A DNA stretch of 64,000 bases from Bugula neritina (lineage: Eukaryota > Bryozoa > Gymnolaemata > Cheilostomatida > Bugulidae), in NCBI GenBank assembly GCA_964035545.1, contig OZ037766.1, forward strand, positions 23,954,767 to 24,018,766. The letters run 5' to 3'. Positions 31,801-46,200 of this stretch are shown here, in pieces (position 1 is the stretch's first letter; the number at the start of each line of letters is the position of its first letter). Position numbers and translations under genes: made by a program. The notes below the pieces were generated by a model. It ran no database searches. It was given only the letters and a program-made list of their open reading frames with translations, and was not told the DNA's origin.

Positions 31801-34800
31801 TAAAGATTTGCATTAATTGACTTTTGCAAACTAAAATATCACGAATACAACACCTACAACTGTTACCTTGGTCAATATGATCACCAGATATTGCTCTAAC
31901 ATAAAGCTCAGTTGGTTTACATTGAGTATTGGAGTCATTGGAGAAACCAGAACTGCAACCTTCGCTATTGAGAGAGTCCAGACTGTGGTAGCCAGATTTA
32001 CATGTGTCACAGTTTAAGCCTTCAACATTTATCTGTATTTACAAATACAGCAGCATAATTAGAATCGACCAGCATATAATGTTATCACAAATTTCCGAAT
32101 AAAGTGTTTTAAAAACCAGAATGTACGCATAATGCTTTCAATCTGATTTCCTAAATTGAACAATCTAACAATTGGTTGCATGGTAAACTTGTTAACAATT
32201 TGCCAAAGTACAACTTGCTAAATGCAACAATTTTACCTGATAACTATTTGATAAGATCAGTGTGTGACTATTATTGCTATATATCAGCCATGTGTCTTAC
32301 CTTGCATTTGCATTGACCAGTCACGCTGTCACATTTCACGGTATTATTGAAGCTGCCAGCCTCTACACACTGACATAGCTTGCACCCATTGACCCCAAAG
32401 TCATAGTAGTTAGCACTGCACCTATCACATTTCAAACCTTCTACTCCGGGCATACACGTGCACTGCCCATTCATGTCGCACTGTGGACTCAGAGCTCCTG
32501 AGATATAATATAATTTGTATAAATGAAGTATTATTAAGTATTATATTATGAGCTTTCAAATGAAATCAATTCTATAATCAGCTTCATGTTGAGGGTGACT
32601 GAGTGCAATAGTTTGGGGTTCTCGGGTTGGAAATTGGGCGCTCTAATTTCAAATTCAAACTTGAGAATCCCAAACTTCTGCACTCGGTCACCCCCAACTG
32701 GAGCTGTCTATAAAGCTATTCTTCCAAATGTGTGTCTCAAACAATTTATTTGATTGCTGTAGAAAAAAGCAAAGGCTCAAAATTTCAAATAATTACATAA
32801 TACAAGTTATCCGTATATAATGTTGCCGTAATTATTACAAAAGCTACCCATTCATAGCCACATTTTTAAATTATCAACTCACACAATTTCTAAACTTTTA
32901 AAGTGTAAGAAATGCATTTAAATATCTGAAATACTTACGGAGCAAAATCAGTTATTTCTGTAACAACTCTATATGTCAATGTATGAAAAATTTGTTTTAA
33001 GCTTGATAAACATGCCTAAGCCTGCAGTAATGCATATAACTATTGCCTGTTAAACATACATCCTAGTGCACATACCTATTTCGCTACATTCACACTCTAT
33101 ACACAGATTTGCAGGAGTTTTTCTGAAATAATTTGCTTTGCATTTTTCACAGTGAGGACCATCTGTGAAATCTGAGCAGTTCTGGCAGTATCCACCAGAG
33201 CCGGTCTGGTCATAGAGGGTTTGGTTGAAGACACAGCTATTAGATTTATTATTACACTGGCATTCTACAAAAGTCATTTTGTGAGTGAGTTATATTACAG
33301 CAAAATTTGCTGCGATATAACTCACTCACGGGACTTTTCTTAAATTTAAATTTAAGAAAATTTTAAATATCAACTGAATAATATAATTTGAAATTTTATA
33401 AATAACTATTTATGCCTAAGTCTTAGCTGTGATTTACCTTCATTTCTATTTTTAGCCACCGAAGATGATCTACTCTTAAAAGCTTTTTTGCTCAACTTAT
33501 GGCTACTATATATGACAACAATGGTATATATTGTATGCTATTTGAAAGATTAAAAGCTGTATTATTTGTGGAATATGAAATAAATTGTGCAGAATTATAC
33601 AGCCATACGTTTTTGAGAAGTAAATACAGCTCACTAACTTATGTTTTTTTAGTAAAACTTTGACAAAAAGTGTTGAAAATGTTGCAAAATTAGAAAATTA
33701 TTTAGTTTCATTTGTTAACAAATTATTAGTTTTAGGCCACATTACATTAGCAATTATAAATCTCTATAATAAATCAAAAATGCCAAAATGCAGTGTGTAA
33801 TAAGTAAAGTAAAATGACCCTAATACTATGCAAAAACATTTTGGATAAAATATTCATACCTTGACAGGTGTTTGTGCTGAAGAAGGTAGCTCGAGTCCAA
33901 GGTGCATCATTGTGAGTCTCTAGACATTGGTTACAGTCAGGGCCAGTAGTTCCATGCTGACACTGGCATTCTAACCTAGATTTACCATTTAGAGGGTTGG
34001 TCTGTAGCACACATTTGTTAGCGTGACCGTTACATTTGCACCTACAAAATGATTATTCAGGTACATAAAATAAACTTTAATTCTATAATGTAGATTGTTG
34101 TTCCTTGCATTTGTAAAATAGAATAAAAGCCTAGTTATAATATTTTATGCATGCGTTATAACACCTTTACATGCAATAAGATTAAGTTTTATAACCTTGG
34201 GTTTTACTAACTACATTTGCTAAATGGAACAAAAAAGCTGCATTGTAGTCTTTTTATTTTCTGCTCAGATCTATGATATACAAAACAGCACAAGAAACAT
34301 GGCTGCTACATAATATAACTTGTTTTTATTAATCAAAATAATTTGACTATAGTTAGCTAAAACTTTTGATTGCAGATTACATAACATTATACGGTCAATT
34401 ATTATATAGTGCAACTTCAAGTATGCTCTATCTGATGGTGATCGGAATCTCACTAATTGCAACACAAAGCAATCTTCAGTTTGATAATAGAGAATGGCTT
34501 AAATTCTTTTCTAAAGTAGAGTTTTTTTCAGGCGTTTTTATTGCAAGCTATAGCCTTTTAATAGTTAGCCGAAACTGTAACGAGTTACACATAATATTAT
34601 GTAATGTATTTACCATCGGCTTTATCTTGCAGTTGAGAAATTTCAATAGCTTCATTGCCCTTTATGATGTAGCCGACAAAAATATTGCATTCATTAAAAA
34701 TATATTTTTCCTTAAAATTGGGGGCCTAAGCTAGGTGTTTTCTTACTTATAAGTTTACAAATTGTATTTATACAATAATGTTTTGAATGAACTTTACCTT

Positions 34801-37800
34801 TTACTAAATAAGGTCATATGTAGGCTATAGGCTATGGGCTCTCAAGCAAATTGTTCAAGTAAATAGTATAAGTGCTAACCGACTTTATATAGCTTTTGCA
34901 AAAAAAGTTGTATGCTGTAAGTTTTATTACTCCAGCTACAGTTTCTCTCTCATTCTTATAACTGTACATTTTTTAAGATTTACCTTCCACCTACAGAGAT
35001 ATCAGATATAGCATAATAGTATGACTGAAGAGTTGCCTTCTCTCCAAAAACCTCATTTCCAAATGTGTTCAATCGTCTCAATCTGATCTGAATTGCAGTG
35101 GCAGTTACAAACTCCTGCAGATTGAAACAAGTTATTATTTTACTGAGCAACTATGTCAGTTGCAAGACCTATAGAAAAGACTTAGCATAAAGGGAAAGGT
35201 AGGTTTTTACCAGTCGAGATTAGTGCAAAAAATGAGTTTACTATTTATTTTGATCCTAATTAATACACTATTATTCATTCATGCTATGTATATTAATCAT
35301 GTCACCATGAAACATAAGACAAAATATGATTAAAATTTAAAAAATAAATCTTCAGTAAAATAATGTCAAAAAGGCAGATCTGAAATTTTGTAAATCAATA
35401 AATACACAATAGCAAAAATTGAGTTATTGAAAGAGCTTGTGTTTTTAGCTAAAATAGATGCAAATTATTTGTTTGAAAATGATAGTTGAGCAATTAAAGA
35501 TGAATGTTAAAATCTTTGTCATATTAATAGAGAAGTGCACAACTTTTTGATCAATAGCAAGATATTTTATAATTTAAACATAAATCTTATTCATGAATTA
35601 AAACTAAAATTCAAGCTTGAAGTCAAAGTAACTGCCTGCATGATTTATTTGCTGTAATAACTTATAATACAGAGATGTATACATGTTTTATCAATTATGA
35701 ATGCATGCTTGCTATTTTTAGAAAAAGTTCGACTTGCGGAACACAGCTGCTATAAGTAGGACAATTTTACTGCCAGCCCATGAAAAACTAAATCAATTTG
35801 ACAATTTTCCTAAACTAAGTTGACACAGTTTACATAACATAAAACACTCAAGAGTGTCTGGTGTTTTCACTACTGACCTGTAACAACTCACTCTTCTCAA
35901 ACTGATATGCCTGAGGCCTGTCTGCTAGTGTGCTAAACACAACATTCCCACCGGTTAATGGAGATAAAGAGGTGTATTCATTTGTACAGATTGCTCTAGT
36001 GGGGGAATCTATAGCACCCTGTAAACAAAACAGGCTATTAAGACTATATTGTTAAGAAAATAGAAGTAGATATCTAATTTTGTCTAAAAGAAATATGCCA
36101 ACAAATCTTTTAGCTTACACTCCCACATTCAACTCTATTATAATATGTTGTGCATATTAAGTTGAAAAGTTAGATATGTTTAGTTAAACTGATCAATTTC
36201 TAATTATATTTAATAAACTTTATAGTTGCTATAAATATTTAATAACACACCTTTTGAACCTTAGACGTTTTTCCCCAAAGATATGGATCACCTTTCATGC
36301 CTGCTATGGCGTATTAGCAGCCAACAATTGTTGGGCAGACATCAGATTAAAAAATATGTTTCCACTTTGTTAATTTAATGTGATATATAGATTTTTTTGT
36401 CTCCATTTAAAAAGCTACAATTCTGGTTATTTGTCAATCTTCAAGGTATTTTAGAGGTATTAGAGGTTGTGTCCTATTGATGTGTTTCTAAATACATAAA
36501 CACAATAGTAGTTTTTATTCTACATTAAGCTTTAACCAGTTTCTTAGTTCGATTTTATTTAGCTCAGTTTTAATCATATAAGTTACAAGCAATGTGTTAA
36601 GCACTGAATGAAGCTGCTGTATTGTTTAGGTCTAAACTTGTAGTACCGTATTGTGTATATTTTCAAGTTTGCTTTGATAGCATTAGAACACATATTATAT
36701 AAAAGATCGTTTTAAATTTAGTTTAAATTGGTGAGACCATCGTAGCTTCACAGTTATGAGATTATATATTAGTGTCAGAAAATATGACTTACATTCTGAA
36801 TGATGTTGTAGGTCGCTAAGCAACTTGAACTATAATACTGATAGGGCTCCCATTCTGACCCACTAGTAGTTTTCTTCCAAATAGAGAAACTCTCAGGCCT
36901 AGGTGACTGAAATGCAAGTCTTATGTAGGTAACTTCATAAGCTTTACCTGCAAGCATATTTATAACTTACCCTAAAATCATCAGAGTGACACTACCTTAC
37001 AAATGCAAAGACCTTCCTAACAAATTATGAGATGCTTCTTTTATAACCCATGAAAACTCACCCAAGTCTAAGGTAATTGTTGCCTGTACCATGTCACCCA
37101 ACCCTCTTTCTCGGTACTCATACAGTGTCACACTCTGCCACCAGGTGCTGCTACCTTTTGAAACGATACCATATAATAATGCACAATACTATATAATAAT
37201 GCATGTGCAACTGGCTTTCAATAAAATGATCAAAGTGATATGCTATAATACAAAAGAAACAATATCTACTGATGGCATATTTCAACTATACTTATTGCAT
37301 CAAATACACAACTTTTGTTTGAGAATTTTCTGTTATTAATATGCTATTTATATGGAAAAAATATTTTACTTGGATTTTTTTGCAAACTGAAGTTATCTTC
37401 TCTTCAAACCCAAACACCAGAGAAAACCATTTGAACATTATACCAACCACAGCGCAAGTTAAGTAAAAAGCTAATTAATTCAGATGCAGGCATGTGCGTA
37501 CTTGCGTATGCATGTGTGTTTAGACATACACACCTTTTGGCTATAGTGCTATTTAAATATATATATAAGAAAGCCACTTTCATGTTTCAGAGAAAGCTGC
37601 CAGTAATGGATAACTGCCAATCTTTAGTTATACAAACATTAGATGTGACTCAAAGGTTTTTGTCTAAACAAAATTTCATTCAACTCCCGTTTTCTGCATA
37701 CCATAACCAAATCAGCAAACTGATTTATTAAGCAAAATCCAGTACTGATGTTGGTGTAGCTCTCTTCTAAATGTAACGTTTAATACTAATTAAGCTCAGA

Positions 37801-39057
37801 GTAACTTATATAATTATATTGCCTATCACTTATAGAAGAATTCATTCATTTAATTAAAGTAGCTATAATCAATGCGTACCATTTAAATCAACCATATTTG
37901 TTGCAGGATGTTGCTCAGCTAAGTTGGTAGAATTGGCGTCACAATAACTGCTTTTTACAGATGATGAAGTTAATGGGTAAAATATTTTGAAATCGCTCAA
38001 TTTCTGAGAGTCAAACACTTGGTCATCTGATTGAAGCGTATCACCACACGTGTGACTTGCATCTATCTGAAAAGTAAATATAGCAAGTGATTTTCAAAAA
38101 TTCAATAAAGCATTTAAAACAATTGGTATATTTCCATGGTGATGAAGCTTGAGTTAGACAGAAAAAAAAGGGAGGAGGGGGTATCAGTATTGCTGACTTT
38201 TTTTGTTTAAATTTATTATTGTATAAAGTTAAACATTCCAAGTTTATCTAAACATTTCACTAGTAGAGGCACAGTTGTGGTCTAATGGTTAGAGCATCCT
38301 TTCAATAAAAAGTGTCAAAATAAAATTGAATGTACTAATAATACTAAAGTAGACTATTTTTACTAAAGCTGAATGAGAAAAACTTTACTAGAGGGTGTGG
38401 GCTACAAATGCTTTTTGAAACTAAATTTGAATTTCTATTCATAACACGCTGATGGTTTAAATATTCAAAATTATGATTTGTTTTACAATGAAATGTGTTT
38501 TTGAATGTTGTCACTTTTATACATGTTTTTAAGTATAGATATCAGCAAATAAACTTTCTAGCTTTAAAGATTCAGTTTATAGCCTGATGTTGAAAAAAGA
38601 AAAGATTTTACTAAAAATCTGCGAGCTTCTAGCTATATCAATAGCAGTAATAAGTACAATAACCGGGAAAAATATTGCCAGTAGCCATTAGAAATTATTA
38701 TAATATGCTGCAACTATTTAATTTAATTAAAAATTAACTCGAAGGTTGAATGCTTTAATATTTAACACTATAACTTCCCATGCTTCTAATAAATCTTTTA
38801 TTGATGCATAGGGGCGTAGTCAAAGTGTGGTCGCCACTGAGTTATAGCGAATTGAACACTTTCATATAACTAAATTTAAGTAGATTTACTTAGTATGTGA
38901 TTTTATTACTTACGGGCAATCCAAAGACAATATTGGAGAAGAAAGGTTCACATCTAATCGCTTGTCCAGCTGAGTTATAGCAGGGGGAATAACTTCTTTG
39001 CCCACTAATTAAATTGCAACACAGTGTTAACAGCACTGCTTTTACTAGCAAAGCCAT
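28896..39057 (-). CDS. Laminin gamma-type short arm (LN + LE) with novel C-terminal cassette, 735 aa
   Basis: Exons 5'->3': 39057-38914, 38066-37880, 37154-37062, 36947-36793, 36018-35878, 35114-34984, 34041-33860, 33264-33076, 32497-32301, 32032-31867, 31621-31448, 30263-30123, 29622-29427, 29007-28896 (TAG); 2,208 nt in frame. The start has a strong context (GCCATGG) and a signal peptide ([19 protein letters not shown]). Residues about 20-283 are a laminin N-terminal domain of gamma type: [64 protein letters not shown]. Residues 284-528 hold about four laminin EGF domains, the last partial. Residues 529-735 are the cassette. There is no laminin IV domain and no coiled coil, so it cannot form a laminin trimer; the layout is netrin-like, but no NTR domain is recognisable. 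LN domains mediate laminin polymerisation, so a matrix modulator is inferred. Confidence 0.93.
29110..29426 (-). repeat. Minisatellite with splice-donor-like units (gamma CC3-CC4 intron)
   Basis: Reads on the plus strand as repeated ACATTAGTATTA and ACTGTACTTAC blocks, 30-45 bp apart. On the coding strand this gives repeated GTAAGTACAGT motifs following the true donor. Confidence 0.75.
30432..30595 (-). pseudogene. Dead duplicate of cassette exon CC1 inside the gamma-like gene
   Basis: It aligns at roughly 90% with the functional CC1 exon of the NHL gene (24154-23984). Lesions: a 4-bp insertion near 30568 (frameshift), CAG to TAG nonsense at about 30453, donor GT to GC, and loss of the acceptor region through a deletion of roughly 35 bp. 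The gamma-like gene instead uses its own CC1 at 31621-31448. Confidence 0.88.
30919..31000. repeat. Hairpin, 34-bp arms, in gamma-like intron
   Basis: Left arm 30919-30952 and right arm 30967-31000 (TTTTGGAATGCTG against CAGCATTCCAAAA) with a 14-base loop. Probably a MITE-like snapback; no coding. Confidence 0.75.
31185..31320 (+). mobile_element. tRNA-derived SINE in gamma-like intron
   Basis: It has a Pol III box A-like TGGTCTGGCGG and, about 35 bases on, a box B-like GGTTTGAATC, followed by GAAAGAGCATCCAGTCATAAA, a tail type known from tRNA SINEs with LINE-derived 3' ends. It does not fold convincingly as a real tRNA gene. Confidence 0.65.
32588..32698. repeat. Imperfect hairpin, about 42-bp arms, in gamma-like intron
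   Basis: Left arm GAGGGTGACTGAGTGCA and right arm TGCACTCGGTCACCCCC are complementary over about 42 bases with mismatches; the loop is about 25 bases. Confidence 0.7.
33281..33329. repeat. Perfect-type hairpin next to a 3' splice site
   Basis: Arms GTGAGTGAGTTATATTACAG (33281) and CTGCGATATAACTCACTCAC (ends 33329), almost no loop. It lies about 15 bases upstream of the acceptor of the LE2 exon on the minus strand. A second palindrome, TTTTCTTAAATTTAAATTTA and its mirror, follows at 33335-33360. Confidence 0.85.
38266..38312 (+). mobile_element. tRNA-like SINE fragment
   Basis: GTGGTCTAATGGTTAGAGCA is a classic tRNA/SINE box A region; the copy is truncated after about 45 bases. It lies in the first intron of the gamma-like gene. 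Confidence 0.5.
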
Positions 39058-39085
39058 GGCTAAACATTCACTCCAGTTCAGCTAG

Positions 39086-39093
39086 TATATATA
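39086..39093 (-). promoter_or_regulatory. TATA-like box of the laminin gamma-like gene
   Basis: TATATATA on the minus strand about 30 bases upstream of the ATG at 39057, implying a very short 5' UTR if used. Sequence match only. Confidence 0.35.
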
Positions 39094-40401
39094 GTGGTTG
39101 CTAAAGTGTGGCAGCTATCATATGCTGCCTACATTATATAAACGTTTGAGTGCTTGCTTGCCAGTTTAGACTGCAATCAACCCCAAAACTTCATCCAGTA
39201 AGAAACTCCTAACCATATTATAACAGAATTATTCAGTGTAGCAAGCCACGCCCAACTCAAAAGTCACGTCCTGTTCCATGGCCCCACCCATTTAGTTTGT
39301 TGTCAGTCCAAAAATTGACACCAAATATCAACCCAGTAAAACAATTAACCATGAGATGCACCAATTGCTGAGCTGAGGAGCTCCTAGGTTTATTAATCAC
39401 ACAATAATTGATTCTTAATAGATAATATATATCCACTTATCTACGAACCTAGAAGGTCAATTATGCTGATACACACATAACGTGTATAATAGATACTTAC
39501 TATCTATAGTGAATAATCAGGTTCATCTAATGTAATTTTGCACTTATACATATCATGTTAATGTTTACTTTCCTTCATTTGTTATATTAAATTGCAAAGA
39601 AGTTCTCAGAATAAAATTTGATAGTGAAAAGCAACTAAACAAGTTTGTTGCGATAACTTTTTGCAAGGGTTGACTACCTTCTAAACATTTGAGAGTTGAA
39701 AAATTATGTAATTTAAAGTATACGAACTTCAAACAACACATCATTGAAACAATAATTTCATCATCATATCTATGGAGGATGTCATTCTATTCCAATTACT
39801 GCTAAAATTTGCATTAAATTTAATTTTGAGGAAACTGTAATTGATTTCATACATGCATAGTCTAGCTACTTTCAGCTTTATTAGATGCGCTGTCTGCACT
39901 TTCAACATCCAGATGGATCATTGCTCATGGAATTTTTAGCTCATCCTGAAATTTCTTTATTCTACAAACTAGCATTGCCAAATAATAGCTGAAGTAAGTT
40001 TTGAAACTTGAAAGCCAACAGAAAATAATTTTTAATTTTATGTTGTCTGTTCTGTATTCCTGGTGTGTGCAAAAATGTTGGTGCTTTTTTAGCACAAAGG
40101 AAATGTATAGTGAAAAGACTTTAAACATTTTATTAAATGATTCATTCAATAGGCTAAACAGCGCACATGCACAGTTAATTACCTCTAATTTCTTTTATCT
40201 ATAACACTGTTTTTGATAGGTGAATATTTTGCATATATAAGCATGTAATCTCCAACTAAAAATTAACATCATAAGTTTAAAGGGCAAATGCTAAAAAGCT
40301 GAATTGAGTATTACTCTTTCAAATTGTGTTAGCAAGCATTCTAAAAATTCACCCCTTATAGTTGATATTTTTAGTGATATTCGGAAACCCTAAAAACCCA
40401 T

Positions 40402-41003
<602 letters not shown>

Positions 41004-41139
41004 TATATATGCTAGCATTTTGCATATGCTAGAATTTTGCAATGCTCGTGACTCCTAGGTAACCCCTAGAGTCACTTGAGCTCTCTGGCCTGAGTTTACA
41101 CACCTTTTAAATATGCTTTAGTAGAAACATAAGTTTCTA

Positions 41140-41221
41140 CTATTGCGAAGGTGTGGGCCATGGTACTCTGTTCTGTGCTGATGAGGGGACAAACCCCGAA
41201 ACAGCCGCTGTCCACAGATTG

Positions 41222-41310
<89 letters not shown>

Positions 41311-41316
41311 TATATT
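41140..41316. repeat. Mobile-element tail plus (TA)n array
   Basis: CTGATGAGGGGACAAACCCC then GAAACAGC, a stem-loop type seen at ends of dispersed animal repeats, followed at 41224-41316 by a TA array with one ATGTATA interruption. Confidence 0.5.
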
Positions 41317-41596
41317 ACCGCAAAAAGAATACTGTAAGCAATAGTGCAAGGTAACATCCCTTTCATTATAATTATTAGTCAGCTTTGCTATATTTGTGTA
41401 TTACTCATTGAGCTGTCTGTAAATCGAATCAAATAAAAACAAATTCTGACCAGCTCGCAACTTCCATCATGCAGTAATCTTTTTATTGCCCAAAAAAAAT
41501 TTTTTTTTTACTGAAAAAACAATATTCATGATATCACCTGAGATATTTTCCTTACTGTTGTTATTACCCATTAAGTCTAGGCAAAGTCATGTTAAA

Positions 41597-41599
<3 letters not shown>

Positions 41600-41639
<40 letters not shown>

Positions 41640-41643
41640 TGTG
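41600..41643. repeat. (GT)n microsatellite
   Basis: About 40 bp of GT repeats. Confidence 0.9.
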
Positions 41644-43228
41644 TAACTTATTTGCATTTTAATTGGAATACTTAGTTTTATATTTAATTTATAAGTCATT
41701 TATTTTGATGTTTAATATGTCAATTCAAATTGAAAATCTATAATATTGCAGTTATGTTATACAGCTTGTGATCTGAATGTAGTCTTTATATTTTAATTAT
41801 TGCATGTTACTTAAAACTATTTTTTTATAAATATATTTGGTTATAAAGATTGATTGATTACAACTATAATTGATTATGCGTATAAACACAAATTGATTAC
41901 ATATTAAGAGCATCATTAGTGCTGCAAAATATGACACTATTTACTAATGAGCTGTAATATTATTTTATGATGGCAGAATTAAAGGCTAGAATTTCCTTTT
42001 GCTGCAAGTTCTTTGTATAAGGAAGAAATAATTATAATCTTAGAGTTGCATAAGATCATCATATAACTCTGTCTGAATTAGAGATTGTGTTTTAGTAAAG
42101 CAGCAATCTAAAAGATCCAAACAAACAATATTATGTCCTTTCATGGCTATATAACTGCAGGATTTCTAAATAAGTGATGCATTTATACAAAAATAACCAT
42201 CAGTAGTTGATATTTTCATAACAGAAAACACTTACTTGAATCTATAATGAAAAAATTGTTACACTGGCTTATTTTTCAAATGCGCGTAGGCATGATGTAA
42301 ATTCTGGAATGTCAAAGATGTGCCAATTTCCCACATTCAAAGCAATCCAAATGTAAGGTTTAAATTACCTATAATCTATCTCTTATACTCTTATACGTTC
42401 TAAGATCAAAATACCTGGTGATTATATAAAAAACACATTCATGTGATGAATTTAGTTCCCTTAACATTCAAGTAATAAATAGCGTGTGTTTTTAAATTTA
42501 CATAATTATACTATTCAACAAATATGCTGTGAAGTTTTAGATTAGAACACAATTCAAATGTGTGAAGTTTATTTCTCACCTGAGTCTCATTATCCTAAAA
42601 TTTAAATACTTGCAAATATGCACTCGCGAACACAAAAACAAACGCGTCATGTTACTGCATAAATTTTATATCCAACTTTAAGGCTGCTGTTATATTCGTG
42701 TTGACAATCTGGCTGAACAGGTTCCTACCAGAAGCTCATTCCAGAGCACAGTTTTATATTACAAGTAAGTGGAAAACACCATTAGTGTTTTGCTGAAGCT
42801 ATTTTGTGAAGCAATACATAGTTCTTTCGTTTCTAAAATAACGCAATATATTGTTACAGTTGCCTATAAATTGACAACTTTTATATTACCAGTTTATTTA
42901 TTGTGTACTGTAATTGCATTCATTCTTGAAGAGGTTGCTGTGATATTTTATAACTCCCAAGTACTATATAAAATATTATTTTTAACTTTACCTGTTTTTG
43001 TGGTGTCTAACGCAACCTAAAAGTAACAATTTTTGGTGTACAAAAAGACATCATTCTTTGATTAATTTGTCAACTTTTAATGCATTTTGTACTTTAAGCA
43101 GCTATAAAGTCACATCAATGGTGATATAAGAAAGGCTAAGATATATTTCAGTAATTTATACTCTTTATGAAAGTATTTAACAGCTTAGTACTATTGACTT
43201 GCAGAGGCCTTTTTGCTTTAATATATGG

Positions 43229-46200
43229 ATGATGAAGGTAGCACGGGATGTCAAAACCACTCTTTTGCTTCTTACTGTGTTGGGTTAGTGAAATGTGATA
43301 TTTTCTTTCCATAATTAACACTTTTTAGCCTTCAAGATCTACTTATCTAAATGAAAATAGGTGTTTTTGTGTTCTATAAGAAGTTATTTTTGCTGTATTA
43401 TTTGACTGAAGCATGCATACCTATAGCTATCTTTTTTTCACCTATAATGTGGTGTGAAGTTTGTTTTTCTGCTACATACATTTCTATAGCTGTATATATG
43501 CAGAATGAGATATATGTATGTATATACATATGTTCATATATACATATATGAACATATGTATATATATGTATATATGTATATACATTATATTATACTTTTA
43601 AATTAAAGATGACAATATAATATTCTAACTACAATGTTGATTATTGGCTGCAGTTGAAGGTATTCTTCAAAGACAATGCATAATGTTACTAAAATTTTGC
43701 TAATAACTGTTAAAATAAAATCATAGGCATTTAATCGTTTTGTAGGCCAACTTCTCATCGTAAAACATGCAGATGCTGTGCAAGCTTGTGAAGAAAGAGC
43801 TTGTTATCTGCCTACAGGGAACTTGTTGATTGGCAGAAGACACCTTCTAGCAGCCTCATCAACATGTGGCCTCAACAACTCGCAACAATACTGTATCCCT
43901 GGCCGTTCTCACAACCCCAGATGCTACCCTTGTGATAGCAGACAACCGTGGTCAAAGAACAACACTCACAGTCATAACATCACCAACATCATTGCTTCTT
44001 CTTCAAACAAAAGGCTTAAAAAATGGTGGCAAGCTGAAAATTTGAAAGAAGAAGTGTCTATTCAGTTAGACTTTAACGCCGAGTTTCAATTCACACATTT
44101 GATTATTATATTCAAAACTTTCAGACCTAAGTCGATGTACATTGAGAGATCTGCTGATTTTGGTAAGACATGGCACAAATATAGGTACTTTGCAGAAAAC
44201 TGTAGCCACAGTTTTCCTGGAATTTCTAGAGGTCCAGTTCAGAGTTTAGAAGACTACATTATCTGTGAGGAAAAGTACTCCAACGCATTACCAAGAAAAG
44301 GTGGTGAGGTTAGTTGGGTAAATAGAGGCAGTTTTTGTGAGTTGTGCAATGCCTCAAGAATATGCTACAATAGCAGTAGCAGCTTTTTATGATCTTAATA
44401 ATATGGCATTCAATAAACTGTGGTGAAGTGCAAAGGGTCATATGTTTTAAGAAAATTAGTTTTCATACAAATTTAAATGCCATATAAGACTTTTCAACTT
44501 GTCAACTTTGCAATCTTAAAATTCAACCGTGCATATAAATTAATGTTAAGTCATTTTTAGATCTTGAAAAAACTCTGTGTTGCAATAACCTTTGTGATGA
44601 AAATATTGTCCCCAAACTGATTTTGCATAACAAAGATTTGATGTTCAACATTACTTATTTTAGTATGAAACAATGCTGTGGCTTGCGTTTTAGGTTGTTT
44701 TCAAAGCTTTGCCTTCTAATGTCGTCCTGAATCCATTTTCTGATGAAGTTGACAATCTTTTAAAACTAACTAATTTGAGGATCGTCTTTAAAGAGCTGCA
44801 AACGTTGGGTAAGTTTAGTTGACTTAACTTTGACATAGAGCCAATTTAATATAATAGTAATTTATTAAAGAATTCCCATTTATCTGCTTAAACATTTTGC
44901 GCAAGGTCAATAAACTTATTCATGCATTAGAAAAAATACAAAAGCTATATTTGTCATTAACTTTAAAGTTGTTCAGTGGCTTTGTGATTTTTCTATATTT
45001 TATAAATTTGATTTTTTTTGGTTTAATGAATTATGAAAATTATAATTTTATTAAATATAAAAAATTGTTAAAGTAGTATATCACAAATGAGCAAACGGTA
45101 ATGAAAATTGAATAACATTAGGACTAATAATGCATATATAATCAGTACATCAGGGATGTGCAACAGTATCTTAGTAGAAATATTTTAATGCACAGCTTTT
45201 GAGGATGTTTTTGTTGCTAAAACTATATGTTATAGCTTTTTCAAATCTGTAAGCATGCTCAATTTATGTAAGTTTTAGCCTACCAATTAAAATCGCCAAA
45301 AGCATTACATAGTTGTTGCATTTTATGAATAATGTCGCATCTTTTAACATCTTAGTCACATACTCAACTCGAATATGCATTTTAGGGCAAAACATAACAG
45401 CTCTAACTCCTCAGTCAAGCAAACAATACTATTACGCTATCTATGACATGGTTGTGAGAGGAAGTTGCTCTTGTAATGGTCATGCCCCACAATGCAAGCC
45501 AGCTGATGGAGAAGATCCTAACACGAGATACATGGTCAGTTACTACTCTCATTATAATAAATGGATGCTAGTCACATTGTGTAATAGTAAACATACAATG
45601 AAATGGTGACACACTGGCATGTCATAACAAGGGCCATCATTTCATGTTGTGACATGGTGCTTGTTGACAAACATTTATGTCGCATCGTTATGCCCAGACA
45701 GGGTGTCACAATACCCTGTCACATCATAGCAGCAAGCTAAAATTCACCTACCAATTGTTCCTTAGGTATATAAACACCATTGCTTATAGCTATAATGATT
45801 AAAGCAACACGATTTAAAAAATATAAATAAATCCTGCTTACCTGCTTTCTACACTCCTATGTATATAACTGTTATAAGTGATGGTTGTTAAGGTCTACAG
45901 TCAATGTGCGTGCACTCATAATACGAAAGGCAAGAACTGTGAAATGTGTGATGATTTTTATAATGACCGACCATGGGCTCCAGCTAAAGGAACTGAAGCC
46001 AACCAGTGTAGAAGTATGTATATTACTTACAGTTTATTTGTTTTCAATTTAACAGATTTTGTGCTTTTTAAAGTTTATTAGGTAAAACTGGTTTTAATTG
46101 CCCACTACGCTGTATATAGAGGTAGAACAAACTTACTTAACACTAATTTTGTAAAATTTCATAAAGAAATACCTACACTTTGTTTTTGTAGTTTCGGTCT

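Noticed and set aside
34366-34734. 122-codon hydrophobic plus-strand frame inside a gamma-like intron
   Set aside because: Starts at TTG, AT-rich Leu/Ile/Phe composition, no homology recognised; fits chance in a long intron.
28896-39057. Netrin as the identity of the gamma-like gene
   Set aside because: LN plus LE fits, but the C-terminus lacks a recognisable NTR pattern and has the shared cassette instead.
42769-43020. 83-codon frame upstream of the beta-like gene
   Set aside because: Begins at GTG and has composition-driven hydrophobicity; no supporting features.
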